Notes: generated by a model from the letters alone, not told the origin. Counted from the stretch's first letter, positions 1 through 5,706 are shown. The stretch: 5,706 bases of DNA from Devosia sp. (GCA_016793415.1 JAEUMC010000137.1:1-5706); one strand, 5' to 3'. Numbers and translations are program-made.

Positions 1-72
1 ATCGAGCCGCAGCGAAACCCGCTCCCCCGCGGGCTCCCACACCCAGGCAAGCGTCGTACTGCTGCGGCTCAC
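1..72 (-). CDS. N-terminal fragment of an unidentified protein, probable GTG start
   Basis: Reading leftward from a GTG at 72-70 gives 24 uninterrupted codons to the window edge, beginning VSRSSTTLAWVWEPAGERV and ending SLRLD (initiator V read as Met). Twenty of the 24 codons end in G or C, matching the confirmed genes nearby. An AGG triplet lies four bases before the GTG, a weak and rather close ribosome binding site. An in-frame TTG 12 codons upstream is an alternative start. The fragment is too short to assign to a family and no domain is recognised. It lies downstream of and on the same strand as the TetR regulator (121-bp gap), so it could be a target or co-transcribed partner; that is inference. 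Chance opening of the frame in GC-rich DNA is the main alternative. Confidence 0.42.
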   Translation of the reverse strand, partial: MSRSSTTLAWVWEPAGERVSLRLD

Positions 73-98
73 CGCACCTGGAATCTTACCAGATGCGG
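72..98. repeat. 27-bp inverted repeat at the start of the left-edge gene
   Basis: Arms 72-81 and 89-98 (CCGCACCTGG and CCAGATGCGG) surround a 7-base centre, with 9 of 10 positions complementary. The one mismatch (C77/A93) becomes a G-U pair in minus-strand RNA, so a transcript could form a full 10-bp stem. The repeat covers the weak ribosome binding site and the first base of the putative GTG start. It could be a repressor operator or an RNA hairpin controlling translation. Its half-site does not match the repeat upstream of tetR. Confidence 0.4.
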
Positions 99-193
99 AT
101 GAGTCCAAGTTACAAGGCAAGCGAAGCTTGGGAGCGTCAGCGACCTAGCGCAGCTCGGAGGGGGTGTGCGGAGCCACGGTGCTCCAAGGAGCA

Positions 194-841
194 TCAAGCT
201 GCCAGCGCCTCGCGCGGCACGGCGTGCAGCGCCGCCGGCTGGAACAGCATCTTGACGTAGTTGCGCGCCATCAGCATCTGCTCGGGCAGCACCGAAGGGT
301 CGCCGAGCGACTTGCTCATGATGATGCCGCCATCGATGGCGCAGGTGATGTTGCGCGCAATCCGGCCGGGGTCGACTGGTTCGCGCAGCGGATATGCCGC
401 GACGATCTTCTCGACCATCCCGCGGAAGAAGGCGTTCCACTCCTCGACGATCGAGTTGACCATCGCCCGGACCTCGCGATTGAACAGCTGCCCCTGGTAG
501 CTCATCGTCGCCACCAGACAACCGGGATGTCCGCCGGGCATCGAGGCCATGTGCTCGGCAAACAGCGTCAGCCCGATCAGCAGCCGCTGCAACGGATCGT
601 CGCTGAGCTCGGCCGCTCGGCCGAAGACTTCGCCCACCAGTTGCTCGAGGCGGCTGCGGTGCCGCGACAGCAGCCCTCGCGCCAGCTCGTTCTTGTCGTG
701 GAAATGATAGAAGAAGCCGGATTTGGTGATCCCCGCCTCGGCGATGATCTCGTCGATCGAGGTCGCGCCAAAACCCTTGGCGAGGACGCCCGCTTCGGCG
801 ATGTCGAGGATGCGCTCACGCGTCTCGTTGCCCTTACGCAT
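194..841 (-). CDS. TetR/AcrR-family transcriptional repressor
   Basis: This 215-residue protein has the length and layout of a TetR-family one-component repressor: an N-terminal DNA-binding domain and a C-terminal ligand-binding and dimerisation domain. Residues 5-52 carry the TetR_N pattern, starting ETRERILDIAEAGVLAKGFG, followed by the helix-turn-helix at about 28-47 (TSIDEIIAEAGITKSGFFYHF) and the usual HDKNELA segment. The C-terminal part contains GCLVATMS (107-114), a motif common in AcrR-like members; no ligand can be inferred. The frame is open upstream to 976, but the ATG at 841 is chosen because GGAGG lies seven bases before it and the TetR_N domain begins right after. It is divergent from the DUF1127 gene, and an inverted repeat directly upstream suggests autoregulation. 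Family certain, target unknown. Confidence 0.95.
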   Translation of the reverse strand: MRKGNETRERILDIAEAGVLAKGFGATSIDEIIAEAGITKSGFFYHFHDKNELARGLLSRHRSRLEQLVGEVFGRAAELSDDPLQRLLIGLTLFAEHMASMPGGHPGCLVATMSYQGQLFNREVRAMVNSIVEEWNAFFRGMVEKIVAAYPLREPVDPGRIARNITCAIDGGIIMSKSLGDPSVLPEQMLMARNYVKMLFQPAALHAVPREALAA

Positions 842-848
842 ACTGGTT

Positions 849-853
849 CCTCC
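849..853 (-). promoter_or_regulatory. Ribosome binding site of tetR gene
   Basis: GGAGG on the minus strand, seven bases before the ATG at 841. It decides the start over the longer open frame that reaches 976. Confidence 0.85.
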
Positions 854-854
854 A

Positions 855-881
855 GAAAACCGTACCGCCGGTGCAGTTTTC
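855..881. promoter_or_regulatory. Candidate TetR operator, 27-bp inverted repeat
   Basis: Two 13-base half-sites around a central C868: left GAAAACCGTACCG, right CGGTGCAGTTTTC. Eleven of thirteen positions are complementary, including an unbroken outer run of six (GAAAAC/GTTTTC) and an inner run of four. It sits 13 bp upstream of the tetR ATG, next to its ribosome binding site, where a TetR dimer or dimer pair would block tetR expression. Size, symmetry and position fit TetR autoregulation as known for the family; binding by this protein is inferred. No convincing -35/-10 pair could be placed for either divergent gene. Confidence 0.6.
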
Positions 882-1052
882 GCGCCGCTCGCTCCATGCC
901 GGCACCTCACCCCGGCGGCCACGCACCGGGCTATGGGGTTGTTGTGGCTTGCTGATTCGATCCAAGCGCGAACCACACCACGTGCTCGCTATCTTCCCGA
1001 GCAAAGTCATCATATGTTTTGTGGAAAGCGGGGCGCGCTTGGGAATATGACG

Positions 1053-1295
1053 ATGACCACCATCGACCTGGACGAGAGCCGGATCCGCCACAACACTGAT
1101 GCCGGTTTCATCCGGCGCCTGCTGCGCCGCTTGGCTGAGCGACACAGGGAGCGCGCCACCCTGACGGGCCTCAGTCGCATGCAGCCCCATCTGCTGCGCG
1201 ACATGGGGATCGAGCCCGGCGACATCTTCGACGCGCTCGACGGCAAGCGTAGCTCCGTGCTGTTCAATCCGATGCGGAAGCCCGACCATCGCTAA
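1053..1295 (+). CDS. Small arginine-rich DUF1127 protein
   Basis: An 80-residue basic protein. Residues 19-34 (FIRRLLRRLAERHRER) form a strongly basic predicted helix, and residues 40-58 (LSRMQPHLLRDMGIEPGDI) match the DUF1127 core, in which a leucine/arginine helix ends in D-(I/M)-G-(I/L)-x-x-x-D-I. DUF1127 proteins are abundant in Alphaproteobacteria; some are reported to bind RNA or affect RNA turnover and stress or nutrient responses, but the role of this one is unknown. The start is uncertain: ATG at 1053 is preferred because GGA at 1042-1044 lies eight bases away. In-frame ATGs at 1047 (82 residues) and 1014 (93 residues) have poorer or no ribosome binding sites. It is divergent from tetR and its stop overlaps that of the converging PLP gene. 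Confidence 0.85.
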   Translation: MTTIDLDESRIRHNTDAGFIRRLLRRLAERHRERATLTGLSRMQPHLLRDMGIEPGDIFDALDGKRSSVLFNPMRKPDHR

Positions 1296-2695
1296 CCCCT
1301 GACGGCCCGCCACGCGGCGATGATGGCATCGGCCGACAGGTCGATGTCCGCCGCCGTGGTGGCGCCCGAAGTCACGGAAATCCGCATCACCCAGTCGCCA
1401 TGCCAGGCGGCGCCGCCGGCAAAGCACACGCCGCCGGCCTGCACGCCTGATATCACCGCCTCGGTCAGTGCCTTGCGCGTCGTCGCATCACCGGTGCCGA
1501 AATCGACGATCAGCTGGTTGATGGTGACCTCGTTCCTGAGGTTGATGCCGGGCTCGGCGCCGAGCCGCTCGGCCATCCGCCTGGTCAGCGCACAATGCTG
1601 CTCCACCAGCTCCGCTACGCCCTGCCGGCCCAGCGTCTTCAGCATCGCCCATACCGGCGTGCCGCGCGCCCGGCGTGACAGTTCCGGCACGAACGCCGAG
1701 GGCACCCGATCGGTCGGGCTGATCGTCGGCAGGTAGCTCGCCCATTGCGTCATGGCGCGCTGGTGCGCCTCGCGGTCGCGTACGATGGCGAAGCCGGAAT
1801 CGTAGGGCACCTGCAGCCATTTGTGGCCATCGGTGACCCACGAATCCGCCGCCTCGATGCCAGCGGTCAGGTGCTTGAGCGACGGTGTCGCCCGGGCCCA
1901 GAGCCCGAACGCCCCATCGACATGCACCCAGGCGCCGGCGGCGTGGGCGATCGGAATGATATCCTCGAACCGGTCATAGGCGCCGGTATTGATCTGCCCG
2001 GCCTGGGCGATGACGATCTTCGGGCCGCTCAGCCCGCGCAGCGCCGCGTCGAGCGCCGCAACGCTCATCCGGCCCTGCCCGTCGGTGGCGACCCGGACCA
2101 GCCGGCGATAACCGAAGCCGATCAGTTGTAGCGCCGAGAACATCGAGGAATGCGCGTCGTCGCCGATCAGCACATGCACCGGCGGGGCGCCGAACAAGCC
2201 GTCGGCATCGGGGTCCCAGCCGGCATCGAGCAGCACCCGGGTGCGTGCCGCCGCCAGCCCGACGGCGCCGGCGACGGTGGCCCCGGTGGTGAAGCCGATC
2301 GAACTCTGGCGCGGCAGGTCGAGAATATCCAACAGCCAACGCTCCGCCACCTCTTCCATGGCGGCGGCGGCCGGAGTCGGGGTGTGGTAGCCGGCATTCT
2401 GTCCCCAGGCGCTGACCAGCCAGTCGGCGGCAACGCCGGCCGGATGCGAGGCGCCCATCACCCAGCCGAAGAAGCGCGGGCCGGTGATCGGCATCAGCCC
2501 ACCCGCGCTGCGCCTGACCAGCTCTTCGAGCACGTCGAGCGGCGCAGCGCCCTGCTCGGGCACCGGCTCGCTGAGCCGGTCGCGCATCTCGGCATAGCTA
2601 TGCTCCGGACGGCCGGCATGTTGGTCGAGCGAGGCGCGATAGTCGACCGCATGATCGACGGCGCGGCTCAGCAGTGTGCGTATGTCGTAAGTCAT
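1292..2695 (-). CDS. PLP-dependent group II decarboxylase-family enzyme
   Basis: A 467-residue cytosolic fold-type I pyridoxal-phosphate enzyme related to the group II amino-acid decarboxylases (aromatic-L-amino-acid and glutamate decarboxylase group, COG0076). Visible landmarks are the phosphate-binding FTTGATVAG (135-143), His182 in DDAHSS (ring stacking), Asp260 in HVDGAFGLWA (pyridine nitrogen) and Lys292 in TDGHKWLQVP (Schiff base). Length fits the family. The substrate cannot be read from sequence, and many relatives are annotated only as PLP-dependent decarboxylase or aminotransferase. The ATG at 2695 is chosen over an in-frame ATG at 2728 because GGAGG lies seven bases upstream. A terminator separates it from leuB, so it probably has its own promoter, though none is obvious. 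Its stop codon overlaps the convergent DUF1127 stop by four bases. Family confident, reaction unsure. Confidence 0.92.
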   Translation of the reverse strand: MTYDIRTLLSRAVDHAVDYRASLDQHAGRPEHSYAEMRDRLSEPVPEQGAAPLDVLEELVRRSAGGLMPITGPRFFGWVMGASHPAGVAADWLVSAWGQNAGYHTPTPAAAAMEEVAERWLLDILDLPRQSSIGFTTGATVAGAVGLAAARTRVLLDAGWDPDADGLFGAPPVHVLIGDDAHSSMFSALQLIGFGYRRLVRVATDGQGRMSVAALDAALRGLSGPKIVIAQAGQINTGAYDRFEDIIPIAHAAGAWVHVDGAFGLWARATPSLKHLTAGIEAADSWVTDGHKWLQVPYDSGFAIVRDREAHQRAMTQWASYLPTISPTDRVPSAFVPELSRRARGTPVWAMLKTLGRQGVAELVEQHCALTRRMAERLGAEPGINLRNEVTINQLIVDFGTGDATTRKALTEAVISGVQAGGVCFAGGAAWHGDWVMRISVTSGATTAADIDLSADAIIAAWRAVRG

Positions 2696-2702
2696 AATAT
2701 GA

Positions 2703-2707
2703 CCTCC
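2703..2707 (-). promoter_or_regulatory. Ribosome binding site of PLP enzyme gene
   Basis: GGAGG on the minus strand, seven bases before the ATG at 2695. It selects this start rather than the upstream in-frame ATG at 2728. Confidence 0.85.
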
Positions 2708-2752
2708 CGGATGCGCCGGAGAAATCACAGCGCACCTGAAGCGCAGATGAAC

Positions 2753-2787
2753 GAAGGCCCGGCACCCCCTCGGGGCACCGGGCCTTC
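2753..2787 (-). terminator. Hairpin terminator downstream of leuB
   Basis: Twenty bases after the leuB stop the minus-strand transcript can form a 16-bp stem with a three-base loop (outer arms GAAGGCCCGG and CCGGGCCTTC). Two positions are mismatched on the plus strand (C2763/A2777 and A2764/C2776) but become U-G and G-U pairs in minus-strand RNA, so the hairpin is tuned for the leuB transcript. The following tract (GTTCATCT) is only moderately U-rich, so termination may be incomplete or the stem may mainly protect the 3' end. Confidence 0.8.
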
Positions 2788-2807
2788 ACAAACTAGACCT
2801 TCGGCTG

Positions 2808-3905
2808 TCAGGCGGCGAGCTTCTTGAGGATAGCCGCGCCCATTTCCTCGGTGCCGACGGTCTTGCGGTTGTCCTGCGCGATGTCGCCGGTGCGCAGGCC
2901 ATCCGCCAGCACGCTCGAGATCGCCGCTTCCAGCCGGTCGGCCAGCGCCACCAGGTTGAACGAGTAGCGCAGCGCCATGGCGAACGAGGCCAGCATGGCG
3001 ATCGGGTTGGCAATGCCCTTGCCGGCAATATCCGGCGCCGAACCGTGCACCGGCTCGTACAGCGCCTTGCGCTTGCCGGTCGCCGCATCGGGAGCGCCAA
3101 GCGAAGCCGATGGCAGCATGCCGAGCGAACCGGTGAGCATCGCCGCCGCATCCGACAGGATGTCGCCGAACAGGTTGTCGGTCACCATCACGTCGAACTG
3201 CTTGGGGTTGCGCACCAGCTGCATCGCCGCATTGTCGGCGAGGATGTGGTGGAACTCGATATCGGGATAGTCCTTGGCCACCGCCTGCGCCACCTCGTCC
3301 CACAAGACGCCCGACTTCATGACGTTCTTCTTGTCGGCCGAGTGCACCTTGTTCTTGCGGGTACGGGCGAGATCCATGGCGACGCGCACGATTCGGTCGA
3401 TCTCGTAGGTTTCGTAGACCTGCGTGTCGATGGCGCGCTTCTGGCCATTGCCCAGATCGGTAATGGTCTTGGGCTCGCCGAAATAGACGCCGCCGGTCAA
3501 TTCGCGCACGATCAGGATATCGAGGCCCTCGACCAGCTCGCGCTTCAGCGACGAGGCGTCGGCCAAAGCCGGATAGCAGATCGCCGGACGCAGGTTGGCG
3601 AACAGCTTCAGGTCCTTGCGCAGCCGGAGCAGGCCCGCTTCCGGGCGCTTCTCGTAGGGCACCTTGTCCCATTTCGGCCCGCCCACCGCGCCGAAGATCA
3701 CCGCATCGGCGGCCAGCGCCTTCTGCATGTCCGCTTCCGAGATCGCCTCGCCATGCGCATCGTAAGCGCAGCCGCCGACCAGGCCCGTATCGAAGGTGAA
3801 ATCCGTCTCACCCTGGCTGTTGAGCCAGGCGATCACCTTCTCGACCTCCTTCATGATCTCGGTGCCGATGCCGTCGCCGGGGAGAAGGAAGAGTTTCTGG
3901 GCCAT
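2808..3905 (-). CDS. leuB: 3-isopropylmalate dehydrogenase (leucine biosynthesis)
   Basis: LeuB oxidises and decarboxylates (2R,3S)-3-isopropylmalate to 2-oxoisocaproate with NAD+, the third step of leucine synthesis, as a cytosolic dimer needing Mg2+ or Mn2+. The 365-residue product is full length. It shows [11 protein letters not shown] (8-18), substrate arginines Arg96 and Arg106 in [16 protein letters not shown], Arg134 and Tyr141 in [10 protein letters not shown], and Lys192 in ADKKNVM. Metal-ligand aspartates are Asp224 and Asp248/Asp252 in NLFGDILSD, and the NAD site is [15 protein letters not shown] (288-302). The [10 protein letters not shown] form separates LeuB from isocitrate and tartrate dehydrogenases. 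The start at 3905 has GAGGA six bases upstream; the frame stays open to 4292 but that part lies over the GDH gene. It follows the GDH gene by 91 bp, with a possible RNA hairpin between, and ends at a terminator. Confidence 0.98.
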   Translation of the reverse strand: MAQKLFLLPGDGIGTEIMKEVEKVIAWLNSQGETDFTFDTGLVGGCAYDAHGEAISEADMQKALAADAVIFGAVGGPKWDKVPYEKRPEAGLLRLRKDLKLFANLRPAICYPALADASSLKRELVEGLDILIVRELTGGVYFGEPKTITDLGNGQKRAIDTQVYETYEIDRIVRVAMDLARTRKNKVHSADKKNVMKSGVLWDEVAQAVAKDYPDIEFHHILADNAAMQLVRNPKQFDVMVTDNLFGDILSDAAAMLTGSLGMLPSASLGAPDAATGKRKALYEPVHGSAPDIAGKGIANPIAMLASFAMALRYSFNLVALADRLEAAISSVLADGLRTGDIAQDNRKTVGTEEMGAAILKKLAA

Positions 3906-3911
3906 GGGTGA

Positions 3912-3916
3912 TCCTC
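3912..3916 (-). promoter_or_regulatory. Ribosome binding site of leuB
   Basis: GAGGA on the minus strand, six bases before the ATG at 3905. It fixes the LeuB start within a frame open for a further 387 bases upstream. Confidence 0.8.
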
Positions 3917-3917
3917 G

Positions 3918-3971
3918 CTTGCAGGATAGTGCTGGCGCGGGACTTATCGCTACTTGCCCCGCGCCTGCAAG
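3918..3971 (-). other. Possible RNA hairpin in the GDH-leuB gap
   Basis: Nested complementary arms: CTTGCAGG (3918-3925) with CCTGCAAG (3964-3971), and GCGCGGG (3935-3941) with CCCGCGC (3958-3964). They share base C3964, so one outer or inner pair is lost if both form. The inner loop is 16 bases and one side carries a 9-base bulge. The outer arm ends one base from the leuB ribosome binding site. No U-tract follows on the minus strand, so an ordinary terminator for the GDH gene is unlikely; a leuB 5'-leader structure is possible. Confidence 0.35.
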
Positions 3972-3996
3972 GCCGACGAACGGCTCGTCCGTCCAG

Positions 3997-5262
3997 TCAG
4001 CTGGTGAAGAACGGCTGCGTGCCATGCGCCTCGATGGCGGTGGCGAGCCGCGACAGCGCATGCACATAGGCAGCGGTGCGCATCGTGGTTTTGCGGCCTT
4101 TCGCGATGTCCCACACCGCCCGCCCCTCGCGCTCCATGATGCGCAGCAGCCGGGCGTGGATTTCCTCGACGTCCCAGTAGAACCCCTGCCGGTTCTGCAC
4201 CCACTCGAAATAGGAAACCGTGACGCCGCCGGCATTGGCGAGAATGTCGGGCAACACGGTGATCCCGCGTGCTTCCAGCAGCTTGTCGGCATCCGGCGTC
4301 ACCGGACCATTGGCAAGCTCCAGCACCACCCTGGCCTTGATGCTCGCTGCATTGTCGCGGGTGATCATGTCCTCGAGCGCGGCCGGCACCAAGAGGTCGC
4401 AGTCGACCCCGATCAACGCCTCGGCCGCAATCACCTCGGCGCCGAGTTCGCCCGCGAGATCGGCCACCTGCTTGCCGCTGGCCTTGCCGGCGATCAGCTT
4501 CGCCACATCCAGCCCGTCGGCCCGATGGATGGCGCCGGTCGAGTCCGACACGGCGACGATCCTGTGCCCATCCGCCCCGGCGAGTTGCGCATAATACTGC
4601 CCGGCATTGCCGAACCCCTGGATGGCAACGCGCATCCCGGCGCCGAGCCCGAGCTCGCTGGCAAGGTGCCGCACCAGGTAGTAGCCGCCGCGCGCCGTGG
4701 CATCGTTGCGGCCGAGCGAACCGCCCAGCGCAATCGGCTTGCCGGTGATCACCGCCGGGCTCAACTGGCCGACGATCTGGCTGTACTCGTCGGCCATCCA
4801 GCCCATGATCATCGCGTTGGTGTAGACGTCGGGCGCCGGAATATCGCGATCCGGTCCGACCACCCGGGCGAACGCCTGCATATAGGCGCGCGACAGCCGC
4901 TCCAGTTCCGATTTCGACAGGGTGCGCGGATCGACGCGCACCGCGCCCTTGCCGCCGCCATAGGGCAGGTTCATCACCGCGCACTTGAAGGTCATCCAGA
5001 AAGCCAGCGTCTCGACCTCCTCGATCGTCGATTCCGGATGGAAGCGGATACCGCCTTTGGTCGGCCCGCGCGTGTCGTCATAGCGGCAGCGCCAGGCGAG
5101 GAAGGATTTGCGCGAGCCGTCATCCATGCGGATCATCAGCCGCATCTTGGTGGTTTCGCGCGGATACTTGAGCTTCTCGATGACGTCGGCATCGATCTTC
5201 AGATGGCTGGCAGCCTCGTCGAGGCGAGTAAGGGCGCGGTCGAGCAACGTGTCGTCGGACAT
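3997..5262 (-). CDS. Glutamate dehydrogenase (Glu/Leu/Phe/Val dehydrogenase family)
   Basis: The enzyme interconverts glutamate and 2-oxoglutarate plus ammonia using NAD(P). At 421 residues it has normal hexameric GDH size. Lys69 ([11 protein letters not shown]), Lys93 ([11 protein letters not shown]), catalytic Lys105 (YGGGKGA), Asp145 (PAPDVYTN), Thr173 (VITGKP) and Ser350 ([12 protein letters not shown]) match, with identical spacing between the lysines and Asp, the active-site residues described for Clostridium symbiosum GDH. Lys69 and Ser350, which bind the glutamate side-chain carboxylate, are replaced by hydrophobic residues in leucine dehydrogenase, so glutamate is the likely substrate. 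The Rossmann motif is GFGNAG (216-221); NAD versus NADP preference was not resolved. The start at 5262 has AGGA six bases upstream and is preferred over an ATG 18 codons earlier. It precedes leuB and follows the RidA-like gene after 258 bp. Both gudB and gdhA are used for such genes, so no symbol is given. Confidence 0.95.
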   Translation of the reverse strand: MSDDTLLDRALTRLDEAASHLKIDADVIEKLKYPRETTKMRLMIRMDDGSRKSFLAWRCRYDDTRGPTKGGIRFHPESTIEEVETLAFWMTFKCAVMNLPYGGGKGAVRVDPRTLSKSELERLSRAYMQAFARVVGPDRDIPAPDVYTNAMIMGWMADEYSQIVGQLSPAVITGKPIALGGSLGRNDATARGGYYLVRHLASELGLGAGMRVAIQGFGNAGQYYAQLAGADGHRIVAVSDSTGAIHRADGLDVAKLIAGKASGKQVADLAGELGAEVIAAEALIGVDCDLLVPAALEDMITRDNAASIKARVVLELANGPVTPDADKLLEARGITVLPDILANAGGVTVSYFEWVQNRQGFYWDVEEIHARLLRIMEREGRAVWDIAKGRKTTMRTAAYVHALSRLATAIEAHGTQPFFTS

Positions 5263-5268
5263 GGCAAT

Positions 5269-5272
5269 TCCT
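5269..5272 (-). promoter_or_regulatory. Ribosome binding site of GDH gene
   Basis: AGGA on the minus strand, six bases before the ATG at 5262. Modest in strength, but it favours this start over the in-frame ATG at 5316. Confidence 0.65.
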
Positions 5273-5377
5273 GGGTCTGGACGTGAACGAAAGCCGGCGA
5301 CCGCTCCGCCCTTCACCAGGGCTGGAGACGCGAGCGCCGTTTGCGGGCATGGGCGTGCGAGGGCCGCCTGCGGCCGA

Positions 5378-5521
5378 TCAGGGCGGGGGTGAAGCCGGAG
5401 AGGTCAGGTGCTGCTGCACCACGCGCCGGTGCCCGCTGCCGAGGCCCTGCAGCCTCGCGGTCGTGGCAAAGCCGACCGTCATCGCGGCAAGGCTCGGCCT
5501 TGGCAGGTCGGCGAAATCCAT
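5378..5521 (-). CDS. Doubtful 47-residue open frame coupled to the RidA-like stop
   Basis: An ATG at 5521-5519 shares its first base with the TGA stop of the RidA-like gene (TGATG), a layout typical of translational coupling. It reads MDFADLPRPSLAAMTVGFAT at the start and ends in SPASPPP. No domain, signal peptide or membrane segment is recognised and the composition (Arg, Pro, Ala, Gly) is what random GC-rich DNA gives. It occupies much of the 258-bp gap between the GDH and RidA-like genes. It could be a small coupled protein, a remnant of a lost gene, or chance; chance is favoured. Confidence 0.2.
   Translation of the reverse strand: MDFADLPRPSLAAMTVGFATTARLQGLGSGHRRVVQQHLTSPASPPP
5471..5512 (-). 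terminator. Possible hairpin terminator after RidA-like gene
   Basis: Outer arms GCCGACC (5471-5477) and GGTCGGC (5506-5512) enclose an inner hairpin CAAGGC-TCG-GCCTTG (5488-5502). On the minus strand it starts eight bases after the RidA-like stop and is followed by only three T residues. The position suits a terminator but the U-tract is weak; it lies inside the doubtful frame at 5378-5521, and only one of the two is likely to matter. Confidence 0.3.
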
Positions 5522-5706
5522 CAGCGTCCGGAAGCGCCGAAGCGGGCGGTGACTTCGATCTCGAGCTTCATCTCGGGACGGGTCAGCCCGCACACCACCA
5601 TGGTGGCCGCCGGCCGGATGTCGGCGAACACCTCGCCGGCCACCGCGACCAGCGCATCGTAGTGCGCCATGTCGGTGATGTAGTAGCGCACCCGCACCGT
5701 ATCCTT
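5521..5706 (-). CDS. RidA/YjgF-family protein, C-terminal part
   Basis: The last 61 residues of a protein whose start lies beyond the right edge; the family is normally about 130 residues. The fragment begins KDTVRVRYYITDMAHYDALV and contains IRPAATMVVCGLTRPEMKLE (30-49) followed by IEVTARF, the classic end of the YjgF/YER057c/UK114 fold. RidA itself is a cytosolic trimer that hydrolyses reactive enamine/imine intermediates such as 2-aminoacrylate released by PLP enzymes. The glutamate in LEIEV, matching E. coli Glu120, is kept, but the position of catalytic Arg105 (PAR in E. coli) is Ala34 here (PAA). By family knowledge, members without this Arg are not RidA-type imine deaminases, so the substrate is open. 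It lies upstream of the GDH gene on the same strand. Family confident, activity unknown. Confidence 0.9.
   Translation of the reverse strand, partial: KDTVRVRYYITDMAHYDALVAVAGEVFADIRPAATMVVCGLTRPEMKLEIEVTARFGASGR

Noticed and set aside
4..70. A possible structured RNA: 9-bp closing stem 4-12/62-70 with inner hairpin 18-33
   Set aside because: No tRNA, SRP RNA, tmRNA or riboswitch signature was recognised, and the same bases read as a well-biased coding frame on the minus strand. Chance pairing in GC-rich DNA is likely.
180..193. Short palindrome TGCTCC-AA-GGAGCA directly after the tetR stop, considered as a terminator
   Set aside because: The stem is only 5-6 bp with a very small loop and no U-tract on either strand.
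164..955. A 263-residue plus-strand frame opposite tetR
   Set aside because: It mirrors the tetR coding sequence, shows no recognisable domain, and crosses the candidate operator and promoter region.
842..1052. Sigma-70-type promoters for tetR and the DUF1127 gene
   Set aside because: Several AT-richer hexamers exist (for example near 990 and 1013), but no -35/-10 pair with proper spacing could be supported.
2730..2744. Short imperfect palindrome GCGCACCTGAAGCGC upstream of the PLP gene
   Set aside because: Only four-base arms plus one inner pair match, which is expected by chance at this GC content.
3906..4292. Upstream extension of the leuB frame by 129 codons
   Set aside because: The extra sequence lies over the GDH gene and the intergenic gap in another frame. 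LeuB conservation and the ribosome binding site both place the start at 3905.
3796..5286. A 496-residue open frame on the plus strand, longer than the GDH gene it faces
   Set aside because: It lies antisense to GDH and part of leuB, both with intact catalytic motifs. Its translation is rich in His, Arg, Asp and Ala without domains, as expected for the reverse frame of GC-rich genes.
5283..5552. An 89-residue plus-strand frame in the GDH/RidA-like gap
   Set aside because: No ribosome binding site or domain is visible, it runs into the RidA-like coding region antisense, and its composition is random-like.

Overview
The window is chromosomal DNA of a GC-rich alphaproteobacterium, probably of the order Hyphomicrobiales. 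That placement is an inference from protein style (a 365-residue LeuB, a DUF1127 protein, a 421-residue GDH) and from strong G/C preference at third codon positions; no rRNA or other marker gene is present to confirm it. Coding density is high and no gene-free stretch exceeds 300 bases. No insertion sequence, phage gene, CRISPR array, tRNA or rRNA is visible.

Layout, left to right. (1) Positions 1-72, minus strand: probable first 24 codons of an unidentified gene that runs off the left edge. (2) 194-841, minus: a complete TetR-family repressor. A 27-bp inverted repeat lies just upstream of its ribosome binding site (855-881) and is a good candidate operator. (3) 1053-1295, plus, divergent from tetR: a small arginine-rich DUF1127 protein. 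(4) 1292-2695, minus: a PLP-dependent group II decarboxylase-like enzyme, whose stop codon overlaps the DUF1127 stop tail to tail. (5) 2808-3905, minus: leuB, 3-isopropylmalate dehydrogenase of leucine biosynthesis, followed by a hairpin terminator at 2753-2787. (6) 3997-5262, minus: a glutamate dehydrogenase with the full set of catalytic and substrate-binding residues. (7) 5521-5706, minus: the C-terminal 61 residues of a RidA/YjgF-family protein, cut by the right edge. A small doubtful reading frame (5378-5521) starts on the ridA-like stop codon.

Working together: RidA-like protein, glutamate dehydrogenase, LeuB and the PLP enzyme all lie on the minus strand and all concern amino-acid or 2-oxo-acid metabolism. 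The gaps (258, 91 and 112 bp, the last with a terminator) argue against one tight operon, so the functional link is loose. TetR and DUF1127 form a divergent pair sharing a 211-bp control region. Nothing here amounts to a clear undescribed system. The points most worth checking are the tetR operator, the RidA-like protein that lacks the catalytic arginine, and the inverted repeat at the start of the gene downstream of tetR.
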